This document shows, one piece after another, positions 24,479-32,161 of a DNA stretch of 64,000 nt (positions are counted from its first letter, which is position 1; each line of letters begins with the position of its first letter). The notes beneath the pieces are model-generated. The model saw only the letters and a list, made by a program, of their open reading frames with translations. It was not told the DNA's origin and made no database searches. The stretch spans positions 1,492,381 to 1,556,380 of the forward strand of contig NZ_LN555523.1 of the NCBI RefSeq assembly GCF_900015215.1. Reading direction: 5' to 3'. The translations under genes and the position numbers were made by a program. The stretch comes from Romboutsia ilealis (GTDB lineage: Bacteria > Bacillota > Clostridia > Peptostreptococcales > Peptostreptococcaceae).

Positions 24479-24841
24479 ATAAAGAAATTTTTGACAGTTC
24501 TAATAAAATTAATTGGTTTTTTATTATGTTTTATTGGAAATATGGGATTATATTTTAGTTATTGTTTCAATACGAAAGATACTGAACTCACCTTTCTTTC
24601 CATTAAAATAAACATCTTAGGCGTTTTTCTTTTTTTATTAGGAAGATATATAAATGAAAAGTTTGTTTTTGATAAAGTAATATTATATAAAAGATTGATA
24701 ATCTTTGTATTAGTTTTAGATTTTAGTTTACTGTTATTTTATTTTAACAAATATCCAAGTGATATGATTTTAGGAATTTGCGGAATCATTGTCTCTTTAC
24801 TTGAGATATTGATGATAAGTACTAATAAAAATAAAAGTTGA
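24479..24841 (+). CDS. small four-helix membrane protein, possible ATA start
   Basis: About 120 aa, four hydrophobic segments (LIKLIGFLLCFIGNMGLYF; ILGVFLFLLGRYI; LIIFVLVLDFSLLLFYF; MILGICGIIVSLLEILMI). I do not recognise a family. The first conventional start is TTG at 24491, with no SD in range. AGGAG at 24466-24470 is eight bases before an in-frame ATA (24479-24481) that would give MKKFLTVLIK, a natural membrane-protein N-terminus. So either a rare ATA start or a mutated ATG is likely. It stands alone between intergenic stretches. Confidence 0.6.
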   Translation: MKKFLTVLIKLIGFLLCFIGNMGLYFSYCFNTKDTELTFLSIKINILGVFLFLLGRYINEKFVFDKVILYKRLIIFVLVLDFSLLLFYFNKYPSDMILGICGIIVSLLEILMISTNKNKS

Positions 24842-24956
24842 TATTAAATTCCATATTACTCAAGAATAAAATTTACTTGTTTTTATTTTTGAATATTAAT
24901 ATATTGAGAACTACATCAGTCTGTTTTTTATTCAATATAATATTCTTAAACGTAAA

Positions 24957-24983
24957 AACCCCGTCGTATTTTCCGACGGGGTT
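24957..24983 (-). terminator. rubrerythrin terminator
   Basis: AACCCCGTCG (24957-24966) / CGACGGGGTT (24974-24983), with T/A runs on both sides. Confidence 0.95.
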
Positions 24984-24989
24984 TTATTA

Positions 24990-25583
24990 TTAATTTCCAA
25001 AAGGTGAATTAGAATATAATATAAAATAACCTTGAGGATGTTGGCATACTGGACAAGCCTTTGGAGCTTCTACTCCTGTATGAACGTGCCCACAATTTAA
25101 ACAAATCCATTGTTCTTCTTTATCACTCTTAAACAAAGTTCCATCTTCTATCTTTTGAGCAAAATCTCCAAATCTATCTCCATGTATTTTCTCTATTTGA
25201 GCTATTTTATCAAAACTATTAGCTACAGCTAAAAATCCTTCTTCTCTAGCAGTATTAGCAAAATTTTTATAAACTTCTTCCCATTCTTCATATTCATCAT
25301 GTTGAGCTGCTCTTAATGTTTGTGCTATATTATCAAATATTTCTACTGGATATCCACCATCTATATGTATAGTTCCTCCAGATAATTCCTTAAGGTGATT
25401 ATAAAATACCTTTGCATGAGCTCTTTCTTGGTCTGCAGTATATAAAAAAGCTTGCTCTATTAAAGCTAACTTTTCACCTTTTGCTTGTGATGCACCGAAA
25501 GTGTATCTATTTCTAGCTTGACTTTCTCCAGCAAAAGCTTTCATTAAGTTTATTTTAGTTTTACTATCTCTTAATTGATTCAT
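24990..25583 (-). CDS. rbr: rubrerythrin
   Basis: 197 aa. The N-terminal di-iron ferritin-like domain (ESQARNRYTFGASQAKGEK; Glu-x2-His pairs in QERAHAKVFYNH and IEKIHGDRFGDF) is followed by a C-terminal rubredoxin-like domain with ICLNCGHV and CPVCQHPQG. It reduces hydrogen peroxide in anaerobes, taking electrons from NAD(P)H via rubredoxin or reductases. It is monocistronic with SD AGGAGGTAGTT and a strong terminator. A MarR-independent peroxide regulator is expected, but no clear PerR box was identified. Confidence 0.96.
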   Translation of the reverse strand: MNQLRDSKTKINLMKAFAGESQARNRYTFGASQAKGEKLALIEQAFLYTADQERAHAKVFYNHLKELSGGTIHIDGGYPVEIFDNIAQTLRAAQHDEYEEWEEVYKNFANTAREEGFLAVANSFDKIAQIEKIHGDRFGDFAQKIEDGTLFKSDKEEQWICLNCGHVHTGVEAPKACPVCQHPQGYFILYSNSPFGN

Positions 25584-25647
25584 AACTACCTCCTAATGTG
25601 TATACTATAATACGTATTTATTAAATACATTTATTTTATTACTAAAA

Positions 25648-25736
25648 AATTCACTTTGCTAAAATGACATGTCTATTAAACCATTCATTTCACCAACGAT
25701 ATATCATTACTCTTGTAATGGATTCATCTGTTGCTA
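25648..25736. repeat. degenerate dispersed intergenic repeat
   Basis: AATTCACTTTGCTAAAATGAC to CATTCATTTCACCAACGATAT, then GATTCATCTGTTGCTAAAA: blocks A and B in diverged form. It lies upstream of rbr (about 65 bp before its start). The remaining 25737-26160 is AT-rich with no visible gene. Confidence 0.65.
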
Positions 25737-26172
25737 AAAAATTAGTCATTGCAGTGTTTATATAAATAAAAAATGTATTATACTAATTATATTAATTACA
25801 GATTATAATAATGATAGTTTACTATAAGATATTTTTTGTTTTATTTAACTTCAATTTATAATAAAATCATTTCATTCTATATTTCACTAATCATAACTAT
25901 AACTCCTATTACAATAATATTTATCCTAATATACTACTAATTTCTTTAATAGCTTTTAACCATATTATTAAAATTATGCATGCTATTATAAATGAAGTTT
26001 CCTATATATAAATCCATATTTTATAGTTGACTTAAATTTTTAAAATTTACATAAATTTATGCTAGTATAATATTATAAAAATATTAATATCTATTAAGTC
26101 ATATCAATATAAATGTATACCATTTTTTTACTAGGATAAGATATACATATATAAATTTATAGGAGTGTATTT

Positions 26173-26631
26173 ATGGAGATTTTTATCGCAATTATATTTT
26201 TTGTATTTTTAGCTTTATTTCTAGCTAAAGCTTTAAAGAGATTTATTTTATTTACTTTATTTATAACTTTAACAGGTATGTTATATATACGTATTAATTT
26301 TCCACTTTTAGTTAGTATTATTTTAGCAATAATTATCTTAAAAGGATGCAAAGATACCTTATTTAACCTAAAAATAACTACTATGTGTATATTCAAACCT
26401 AGGTATAAATTCAAAGAAAGATTTCTTGGCAAGATAGTTAATATTTTATTTGAACTTAATTTTACTATATTTGTATGTATTTCTTATTTAACTTTAATTA
26501 ATTATATACCTTACCTCTTTGATATTAATAGTAAGGCTATCGCTATAGCTTTTATATCGATATATCTTATACAATTTATAAAGAAAGTTACTTTTAAGAA
26601 AGGATATTATTCAAATATATTTTTAACTTAG
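26173..26631 (+). CDS. membrane protein, unknown
   Basis: 152 aa. Four or five hydrophobic stretches with a basic linker (FKPRYKFKERFLGK) around residue 75-90. SD ATAGGAGTG is well placed before ATG, and the codon use fits neighbours, so the gene looks real although I recognise no family. It faces the ABC-F gene convergently across a shared terminator. Confidence 0.6.
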   Translation: MEIFIAIIFFVFLALFLAKALKRFILFTLFITLTGMLYIRINFPLLVSIILAIIILKGCKDTLFNLKITTMCIFKPRYKFKERFLGKIVNILFELNFTIFVCISYLTLINYIPYLFDINSKAIAIAFISIYLIQFIKKVTFKKGYYSNIFLT

Positions 26632-26705
26632 ACTATATTAAGAGTATTAAATGAAATCTCTATCCTATCTTACAATCGAGTTAATCAGTTTTAAAATAAA
26701 AAAAT

Positions 26706-26735
26706 AATAGGCTCTGTTGACTAACATAGCCTATT
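26706..26735. terminator. convergent terminator, membrane gene / ABC-F
   Basis: AATAGGCT..GTT / AAC..AGCCTATT hairpin. Minus-strand sequence continues ATTTTTTTATT; the + strand has a shorter T-run. It serves the genes on both sides. Confidence 0.85.
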
Positions 26736-26813
26736 ACTTTTATTGCTTCCTCTAAAGGAATCCTCTCATTTAAATATTTAAATATTTAATTTCTCTATTT
26801 AATCTAAATATAC

Positions 26814-28376
26814 TTATTTAATATCTATAATCTTAGTAGCTATTTTATTTCCAAAACATTGGTCATGTTCAACAAAAATAATTGTAGGTTGTTCTTCCAA
26901 AATCATATTCTCAATTTGTATACGTGAAATTACATCAATAAAATTAAGAGGTTCATCCCAAATATAAAGCTCTGCTCTTTCACATAAACTTGCTGCAATA
27001 AGCAGTTTTTTCTTTTGCCCCTCACTCCAGGTTTCTATATTCTTTTCAAATTGAGTATCATTAAATCCTAATTTATTTAAACTACTTTTTAAATATTGTT
27101 CATCTATTCCTCTTTCTTTAAAAAATTCTTCAATTTTCCCCTTTAAATAAAACGTATCTTGAGAAACATAAGATATATTTTTTGCTTTATCTATGTACCC
27201 TGTATAATTAATATCCTCTCCAATTAGTAATTTTATCAAACTTGATTTTCCACATCCATTTTTTCCTCTAATCCAAATACGATCTTTTGGATTAACTTTA
27301 AATGTTACTGGATTATTAAATAATTCTTTTTCATATATTATTTGTAAATCTATAACTTCTAAGATTTTATTTGAAGTAGAATCTATATTACTTATCTTAA
27401 GTTTTTCTACTTCTTCTATATTCTTTAATAGTTTTGATTTTTCTTCTATCGCTTTATTTTGACGTTTTTCTAAACATTTAGCTCTTTTCATTATTTTAGC
27501 AGCTTTATGTCCAATAAATCCTCTATCTACAGGACCACATCCTTTCTTAGTTGCTTCTACTTTATTAGACCAATTAGACTTTTGTTTAGCTGCTATTTGA
27601 AGCCTTTTTATCTCTTTAAGTAATTTTTCATTTTCTGATTTTTCAAAGTCATCTCTCTTACTATTATTTAATTGCCACGTTGAGTAATTGCCTTTTTGAA
27701 TATCTATATTGTTCTTATTAATAGATAAAATATGATTAATAACCTTATCTAAAAAGTCTCTATCATGGGAAACCAATATAAATCCACTCTTTTTCTGTAG
27801 ATATTTTGCTACACATTCTCTACCTTCTGTATCTAAATGATTAGTAGGTTCATCAATAAGTAGGAAATTATTTTTCTTTAGGAATAAAGCTACTAAAAGC
27901 AACTTTGTCTGTTCTCCTAGACTTAATGTTTTAAAGGTTCTATTTAGAATTTCTGTTTCTAATCCCATTTTTCTAACTTCTTTTTCTATAACTTCATTAA
28001 TAATATATCCATCATGATCTATAAACTTTTCTAGTACTTCTCCATATTCTTTCATATATTCAATATTATTTGAGTATATTTCTAATTCTTTTTCCCATTT
28101 AGTAAAAGGTGCTATTGATTCTCTCATAACTTCTAAAGCATCTTTATTATCATCTACCGTCATAGGAAAATAATCAAAACTTACTGGACTTATTATTTGG
28201 CCACTATATTTATATTCACCATGTAATAATTTTAAAAAAGTTGTTTTTCCACGACCATTTCTACCAATTAGGCCTAATTTCCAATCTGTATCTATATTAA
28301 TACATACATTTTTAAATATATCTTCACCATGAGTCTCATATTGAAAACTTAAGTTATTTATTTTAATTTGTGCCAT
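26814..28376 (-). CDS. ABC-F ribosomal protection protein, Lsa/CplR-like
   Basis: About 520 aa, two ATPase domains and no membrane segment. Domain 1: GLIGRNGRGKTT, LSLGEQTK, LLIDEPTNHLD. Domain 2: IRGKNGCGKSS, WSEGQKKK, YIWDEPLNF. The long basic inter-domain linker (about 245-330, with GPVDRGFIGHKAAKIMKRAK) resembles Lsa/Vga/CplR factors, which displace lincosamides, pleuromutilins and streptogramin A from the ribosome. Start: an ATG at 28385 abuts the SD AAAGGAG, so the ATG at 28376, nine bases on, is preferred. It has its own promoter and a 290-nt attenuator leader, strongly supporting an inducible antibiotic-resistance role. The exact drug spectrum is inference. Confidence 0.88.
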   Translation of the reverse strand: MAQIKINNLSFQYETHGEDIFKNVCINIDTDWKLGLIGRNGRGKTTFLKLLHGEYKYSGQIISPVSFDYFPMTVDDNKDALEVMRESIAPFTKWEKELEIYSNNIEYMKEYGEVLEKFIDHDGYIINEVIEKEVRKMGLETEILNRTFKTLSLGEQTKLLLVALFLKKNNFLLIDEPTNHLDTEGRECVAKYLQKKSGFILVSHDRDFLDKVINHILSINKNNIDIQKGNYSTWQLNNSKRDDFEKSENEKLLKEIKRLQIAAKQKSNWSNKVEATKKGCGPVDRGFIGHKAAKIMKRAKCLEKRQNKAIEEKSKLLKNIEEVEKLKISNIDSTSNKILEVIDLQIIYEKELFNNPVTFKVNPKDRIWIRGKNGCGKSSLIKLLIGEDINYTGYIDKAKNISYVSQDTFYLKGKIEEFFKERGIDEQYLKSSLNKLGFNDTQFEKNIETWSEGQKKKLLIAASLCERAELYIWDEPLNFIDVISRIQIENMILEEQPTIIFVEHDQCFGNKIATKIIDIK

Positions 28377-28403
28377 AATTATCATCTCCTTTGTTAAGGA
28401 AAT

Positions 28404-28457
28404 AAAAAAACTTCCTTAACTTAAATAGTATTTATTACTACTTAAAAGATAAGAAAG
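28404..28457 (-). terminator. attenuator terminator hairpin
   Basis: On the minus strand the 5' arm (28457-28438) pairs with the 3' arm (28428-28411) over about 18 bp, with one mismatch and a two-base bulge, loop nine bases, followed by seven T's (28410-28404). It lies about 28 nt upstream of the ABC-F start codon. A second stem, GTTAAGGAA (28393-28401) / TTCCTTAAC (28412-28420), overlaps it. Confidence 0.8.
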
Positions 28458-28637
28458 TTATTGGATACAAATACTATGACATGCAAATAAAAGCTATAAT
28501 TGCTTGTATTTAAGTAATCTAACTATAACATTTAATCTTATCCTTAACTTTAAGTAGTTTATAGGTTCTATTAATAAAACATCTTACTTGATGCTTTTTA
28601 AACTAGAAAACTATATTTACCGTTATTTTGAATAAGA

Positions 28638-28649
28638 TTAATTGTTCAT
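28638..28649 (-). CDS. three-codon leader peptide (MNN)
   Basis: ATG AAC AAT TAA, preceded by a strong SD AGGTGAT (28658-28664) with an 8-nt spacer and starting about 28 nt after the expected transcription start. The ORF is too short for a product of its own; its value is as a ribosome-stalling sensor. A second, weaker mini-ORF, ATG TTA TAG after AAGGATAAG, lies at about 28524-28532. Confidence 0.65.
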   Translation of the reverse strand: MNN

Positions 28650-28683
28650 TTTATCTAATCACCTCTATCTCTATTTTCTAATT

Positions 28684-28712
28684 ATTATAGTATTGTTATA
28701 AATTAATTTCAA
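28684..28712 (-). promoter_or_regulatory. sigma-A promoter of ABC-F gene
   Basis: TTGAAA (28707-28712 complement), 17-bp spacer, TATAAT (28684-28689 complement), a near-perfect consensus. The start point is expected near 28677, giving a roughly 290-nt leader. Confidence 0.85.
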
Positions 28713-28840
28713 GTACTACAAATAATATTATATATAAAATTCTTTTTAATCGTAACAAGTAATAATGCTTATTAATAAGTATTTCTATTTATAGATTTTT
28801 TATCTTATAAATTCTGTCAATTAAAAATTTAAAACATAAA

Positions 28841-28871
28841 AATACCCTGTCGTATTTACCGACAGGGTATT
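28841..28871 (-). terminator. terminator of S51 peptidase gene
   Basis: AATACCCTGTCG (28841-28852) / CGACAGGGTATT (28860-28871), with A/T runs on both sides. Confidence 0.95.
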
Positions 28872-28873
28872 TT

Positions 28874-29554
28874 TTAGTAGTAATGCCCTGGTACATCCCA
28901 TTTTTTAGCATCACCTAATGTATAAGCTTTTCCATCAATAACTAAAACTGCACCATTATTAGTTATTGAATAAACAGGCTTTTTCTTTTCTTTAATACAT
29001 CTTAGTATACTTATATTTTGTATCTCTTTATTTTCAAAATGAACTTCTACATCAAAATCCTTAATTATATTTAATCCTATATAATATGAATATCTCTCAT
29101 AATCAGAGTCTTTAGTAATATGAAACTCACTTATTTGAACCATAGCACCAGCACTAGTACCAATCATAATCCCATTAAAATTTTCAAGTTCATGAATTAA
29201 ATCATACTTTTGAAATTTTGCCATCATCTTATCTGGATAACCACCTGTGAAAAATAAAATATCACTATTTCTAATCTTTTCTTTCATTAAATCTATACTA
29301 TCTATAAATTGATTTATCCATTTAATATTATTTTCACAAATTCCATAAGATAAAAATGGAGAAACTATCTCTTTATAATGAGTTCCATATTCACTATTAA
29401 ATGCTTTATTCCAATCATTTTCATCCTTTAGCCAATTATCATTATATGAAAGTGGAACGATTAATACATTATAATCTTTTTTTATTATGTCTTTTAATAT
29501 GCTATAGCACCAATTTTCATCAAAGTTGTTTAAACTAAGCAATAAGTTAATCAT
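28874..29554 (-). CDS. peptidase S51 / class-I glutamine-amidotransferase-like protein
   Basis: 226 aa. FFTGGYPD (102-109) and the nucleophile elbow IGTSAGAMV with Ser134 are hallmarks of S51 (dipeptidase E, cyanophycinase). A downstream His (EVHFEN, about 174) can complete a catalytic dyad. Members cleave alpha-aspartyl dipeptides, cyanophycin or other amides. It lies directly after an ATP-grasp ligase and an esterase on the same strand (71 and 138-nt gaps), suggesting turnover of a ligase product. SD GGAGGCATACA precedes ATG. The true substrate is unknown. Confidence 0.8.
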   Translation of the reverse strand: MINLLLSLNNFDENWCYSILKDIIKKDYNVLIVPLSYNDNWLKDENDWNKAFNSEYGTHYKEIVSPFLSYGICENNIKWINQFIDSIDLMKEKIRNSDILFFTGGYPDKMMAKFQKYDLIHELENFNGIMIGTSAGAMVQISEFHITKDSDYERYSYYIGLNIIKDFDVEVHFENKEIQNISILRCIKEKKKPVYSITNNGAVLVIDGKAYTLGDAKKWDVPGHYY

Positions 29555-29625
29555 TGTATGCCTCCTGATTATAGTAAATCTATAATATTATATACTATAA
29601 CCTATAATTAAGTTCTTTATAAGTA

Positions 29626-30816
29626 TTATATTTTTTCTGTAACAAGGTCCATAATATCAAATAAATCACTTTCATCCTTACTTCTAGCTAACAATACTCT
29701 ATCACCCATAGCTTCTGCTAATACCTTTGGTACATTTACATCAACTAAAATTTTATCATTATATTTACTCTTTACATAATCAATAGAGTTTTTATATTTT
29801 AATTCATCTCTCCTACTTACGTAGCCTACTGAGTATTTTCTATCTATATCAACAAAAGATTTATCATGAATTAGCATATCTGCCCAAATAGAATATACAT
29901 CAACATCATAAGTATAATTTATAATATCCGGCATATACGCCCCTGGAGCTCTCATATTTACCTCAAGACCAACTAAATCTCCTTTTTTTCCTAAACCTTC
30001 TTTATCTTCATGCAACCTAAAAAATTCAAAATGGAAAAATCTGCTCCTAGTATCAAAAGCTTTAACAACTTTCTTTCCGATAGTTTCTATATCTCTATTT
30101 TTAACAGGTTGAGAATAAAATCTAGCTTCTTGTTTTTCATTTACACAATCCATTATTGAGTTTAGCATAACGTGGCTTGATGCTATCAAAACATTCTTAT
30201 TTGAATCTGCTATACCATCAAACGTTTCAACATGACCTTTTATAAACTCTTCTATTATATATACTACACTTTCATCTCTTTCATTAAAAAATCTACGAAT
30301 ATCATCTTCATTATTTAACTTGTATGTAGAGTTTGCTCCAACTCCATTATCTGGCTTAGCTATTATAGGATATCCAACTTTATTAGCAAAATCTATACAT
30401 GATTCTAATGATTTTACATAATCATATCTAGCAACAGGTATATTAGCTTTTTTATATACATCCTTCATTTTTGATTTATATTTCATTGGAGACATATTCT
30501 CTATCTTAGTTCCTGTATTTACATTAAACTTACTACGAAGAGTTGCTTCCATTTCTAGCCAATATTCATTTTGAGACTCTATCCAATCAATTTTTCCATA
30601 CTTATTTTCATAGAACTTGCATGCATTCTCAACTTCTTCAAAATTTTCAAGATTAGATACTTTATAATACTCAGTTACTGCATTCTTAGTTTCATCACTA
30701 ATTAAATTATAGTCTTCATCTCCTATTCCTAATACATTAACTCCTCTTTCCTTTAATCTTGAGCAAAAGTTATGAAAATATAACGGAAAGTGTGGTGAAA
30801 TAAATACAACATTCAT
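29626..30816 (-). CDS. ATP-grasp carboxylate-amine ligase
   Basis: 396 aa. The N-terminal Rossmann-like part starts VVFISPHFPLYFHNFCSRL. The ATP-grasp core follows: GYPIIAKPDNGVGANSTY (about 152-169), YIIEEFIKGHVETFDG, and metal/phosphate-binding GLEVNMRAPGAYMPD near 285-300. Enzymes of this fold join a carboxylate to an amine through an acyl-phosphate. It is not one of the housekeeping members (PurD/PurK/CarB/Ddl). It lies between an esterase and an S51 peptidase, so a small amide or peptide is the likely product; identity unknown. SD AGGGGGATAA precedes ATG. Confidence 0.85.
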   Translation of the reverse strand: MNVVFISPHFPLYFHNFCSRLKERGVNVLGIGDEDYNLISDETKNAVTEYYKVSNLENFEEVENACKFYENKYGKIDWIESQNEYWLEMEATLRSKFNVNTGTKIENMSPMKYKSKMKDVYKKANIPVARYDYVKSLESCIDFANKVGYPIIAKPDNGVGANSTYKLNNEDDIRRFFNERDESVVYIIEEFIKGHVETFDGIADSNKNVLIASSHVMLNSIMDCVNEKQEARFYSQPVKNRDIETIGKKVVKAFDTRSRFFHFEFFRLHEDKEGLGKKGDLVGLEVNMRAPGAYMPDIINYTYDVDVYSIWADMLIHDKSFVDIDRKYSVGYVSRRDELKYKNSIDYVKSKYNDKILVDVNVPKVLAEAMGDRVLLARSKDESDLFDIMDLVTEKI

Positions 30817-30954
30817 TAAATTATCCCCCTTAAATTTATAATATTTTATTTAAAATTTATATTATTGAAATAATTATTTAGAGTCTATTTGAATATCCTA
30901 TTGTTGCTATAATAATTAAAAACAATATTTATTAAAATTAATTATATATTATAT

Positions 30955-31707
30955 CTATAATATTCTTTCTAAAAAATATGGTAGCTGTACTCTCCACCAA
31001 TCCCAATCATGATTTACATCAGTTCCCCATAAGTCAACCCAAGCATTTATATTTTTATACTCTAGCAATGTTTTTAACTTATTTAAGCTATAAATCATTT
31101 CATCTTCCCAGGCACCTTGACCACAGCATATTACAATCTTATTTCTTCTATACTTGTCAACAAATTCATGATCATATGGCATACCTTCTATGTACTTAAT
31201 TGGCGCATTTTTATAAACTAAATCATCACAATAATCATAAAAAACAAAATCACTATCATAATAACCGCTAAGACCAATACATCCATCAAATATATCTGGT
31301 CTTCTAAACATAAAATTAACCGCATGAGTTGCTCCCATAGAGCACCCTGTAGTTAAAATTCCATTAGCATAATATCCATTACTATTTTTATTAATCTCAA
31401 ATATTCTTGGAACCAACTCATCTACAATATAATAATACCATTGTTCATGCATATGTATTCTATGCCTTTTATCACCAAAAATATCTGACCAACTTTCTTT
31501 ATCTATGCTATCACAACAAAATAATTGAACTCTACCAGAGTTTATTAAATATTCTATACTGTGTACCATGTTAAAGTTTTCAAAATCATAAAATCTACCA
31601 TCTTGCGCTGGAAAAGCTAAGAGAGGTTTCCCCCCATGCCCATATACTTTAAATTCCATATCTCTATTTAAGCAATGGCTATATTCTTTAAAATACTCTA
31701 TTTTCAT
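30955..31707 (-). CDS. alpha/beta-hydrolase, esterase family
   Basis: 250 aa. Nucleophile elbow TTGCSMGATHA with Ser123, acidic residue region in CCGQGAWEDE, and a catalytic His in NHDWDWWR near the C-terminus. It resembles the putative esterase (esterase D/FrsA-like) family. It is the first gene of the run esterase, ATP-grasp, S51 peptidase. The N-terminal oxyanion element (FPAQDGRFYDFENF) is complete, so it is probably active. SD GGGGGGTAACTA precedes ATG. The substrate may be the ester form of the ligase substrate; inference only. Confidence 0.82.
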   Translation of the reverse strand: MKIEYFKEYSHCLNRDMEFKVYGHGGKPLLAFPAQDGRFYDFENFNMVHSIEYLINSGRVQLFCCDSIDKESWSDIFGDKRHRIHMHEQWYYYIVDELVPRIFEINKNSNGYYANGILTTGCSMGATHAVNFMFRRPDIFDGCIGLSGYYDSDFVFYDYCDDLVYKNAPIKYIEGMPYDHEFVDKYRRNKIVICCGQGAWEDEMIYSLNKLKTLLEYKNINAWVDLWGTDVNHDWDWWRVQLPYFLERIL

Positions 31708-31825
31708 TAGTTACCCCCCAAATGATATTTCACTATAGAAAATTATAATACATTGTATATAGAAAAATGCTTAAAATTTAAAATATATTTTAAATTTTAT
31801 TCAAAAAACATTTTCATGCATAAAA

Positions 31826-32010
31826 AATTCGCTTCGCTTGAGCTACGTGTCGGCGAATCCTTCATGTCGCCAACGACTTCGTCCGTTGCTTGAGCCACTG
31901 CGTTGGCGAAGTATTTCAAAATCTTTTTTACACTCAAAACCAATTTATTGATATTACTTACATTCAGAATTTATCCTCATTTTTTAAGTATTATAATATC
32001 CTTAAGCGTA
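31826..32010. repeat. dispersed intergenic repeat, best-preserved long copy
   Basis: AATTCGCTTCGCTTGAGCTA block A, CGCCAACGACTTCGTCCGTT block B, a second GGCGAAGTATTTCAAAATC, then about 80 bp nearly identical to 41370-41458 (ACTCAAAACCAATTTATTGA to CTTAAGCGTAAAAA). It ends at the first base of the amidohydrolase terminator. Nothing else is seen in 31708-32161. Confidence 0.88.
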
Positions 32011-32054
32011 AAAAAGGATTATAACTTATATTTTTATAAGTATAATCCTTTTTA
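32011..32054 (-). terminator. terminator downstream of amidohydrolase
   Basis: AAAAAGGATTATA-ACTTATA / TATAAGT-ATAATCCTTTTT, a long stem with a TTTT loop and T-runs both sides. Confidence 0.9.
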
Positions 32055-32161
32055 TAAACTTAAAATATGTTGTTGACTTATTTCTTAGCTAATATAGTTT
32101 TTTTAGGCTATTAAAAGTCTTAACTAATGTTTTACCCATATAATATCTTTCTTAATCAATT

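Larger units (their letters stand above)
28377..28677 (-). ncRNA. ribosome-mediated attenuator leader of ABC-F mRNA
   Basis: From 5' to 3': leader ORF (28638-28649); segment 1, ATAAGATTAA complement at 28632-28641, overlapping that ORF's stop; segment 2 at 28532-28557; segment 3 at 28438-28457; segment 4 at 28411-28428; T7. Segments 1 and 2 share 10 bp of exact complementarity (28632-28641 with 28532-28541). Segment 2 also pairs with segment 3 (10 consecutive pairs), and segment 3 with 4 makes the terminator. A ribosome stalled on the leader ORF would mask segment 1, free segment 2 to capture segment 3, and prevent termination. The pairings are read from sequence; the mechanism is inferred. 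Confidence 0.75.
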
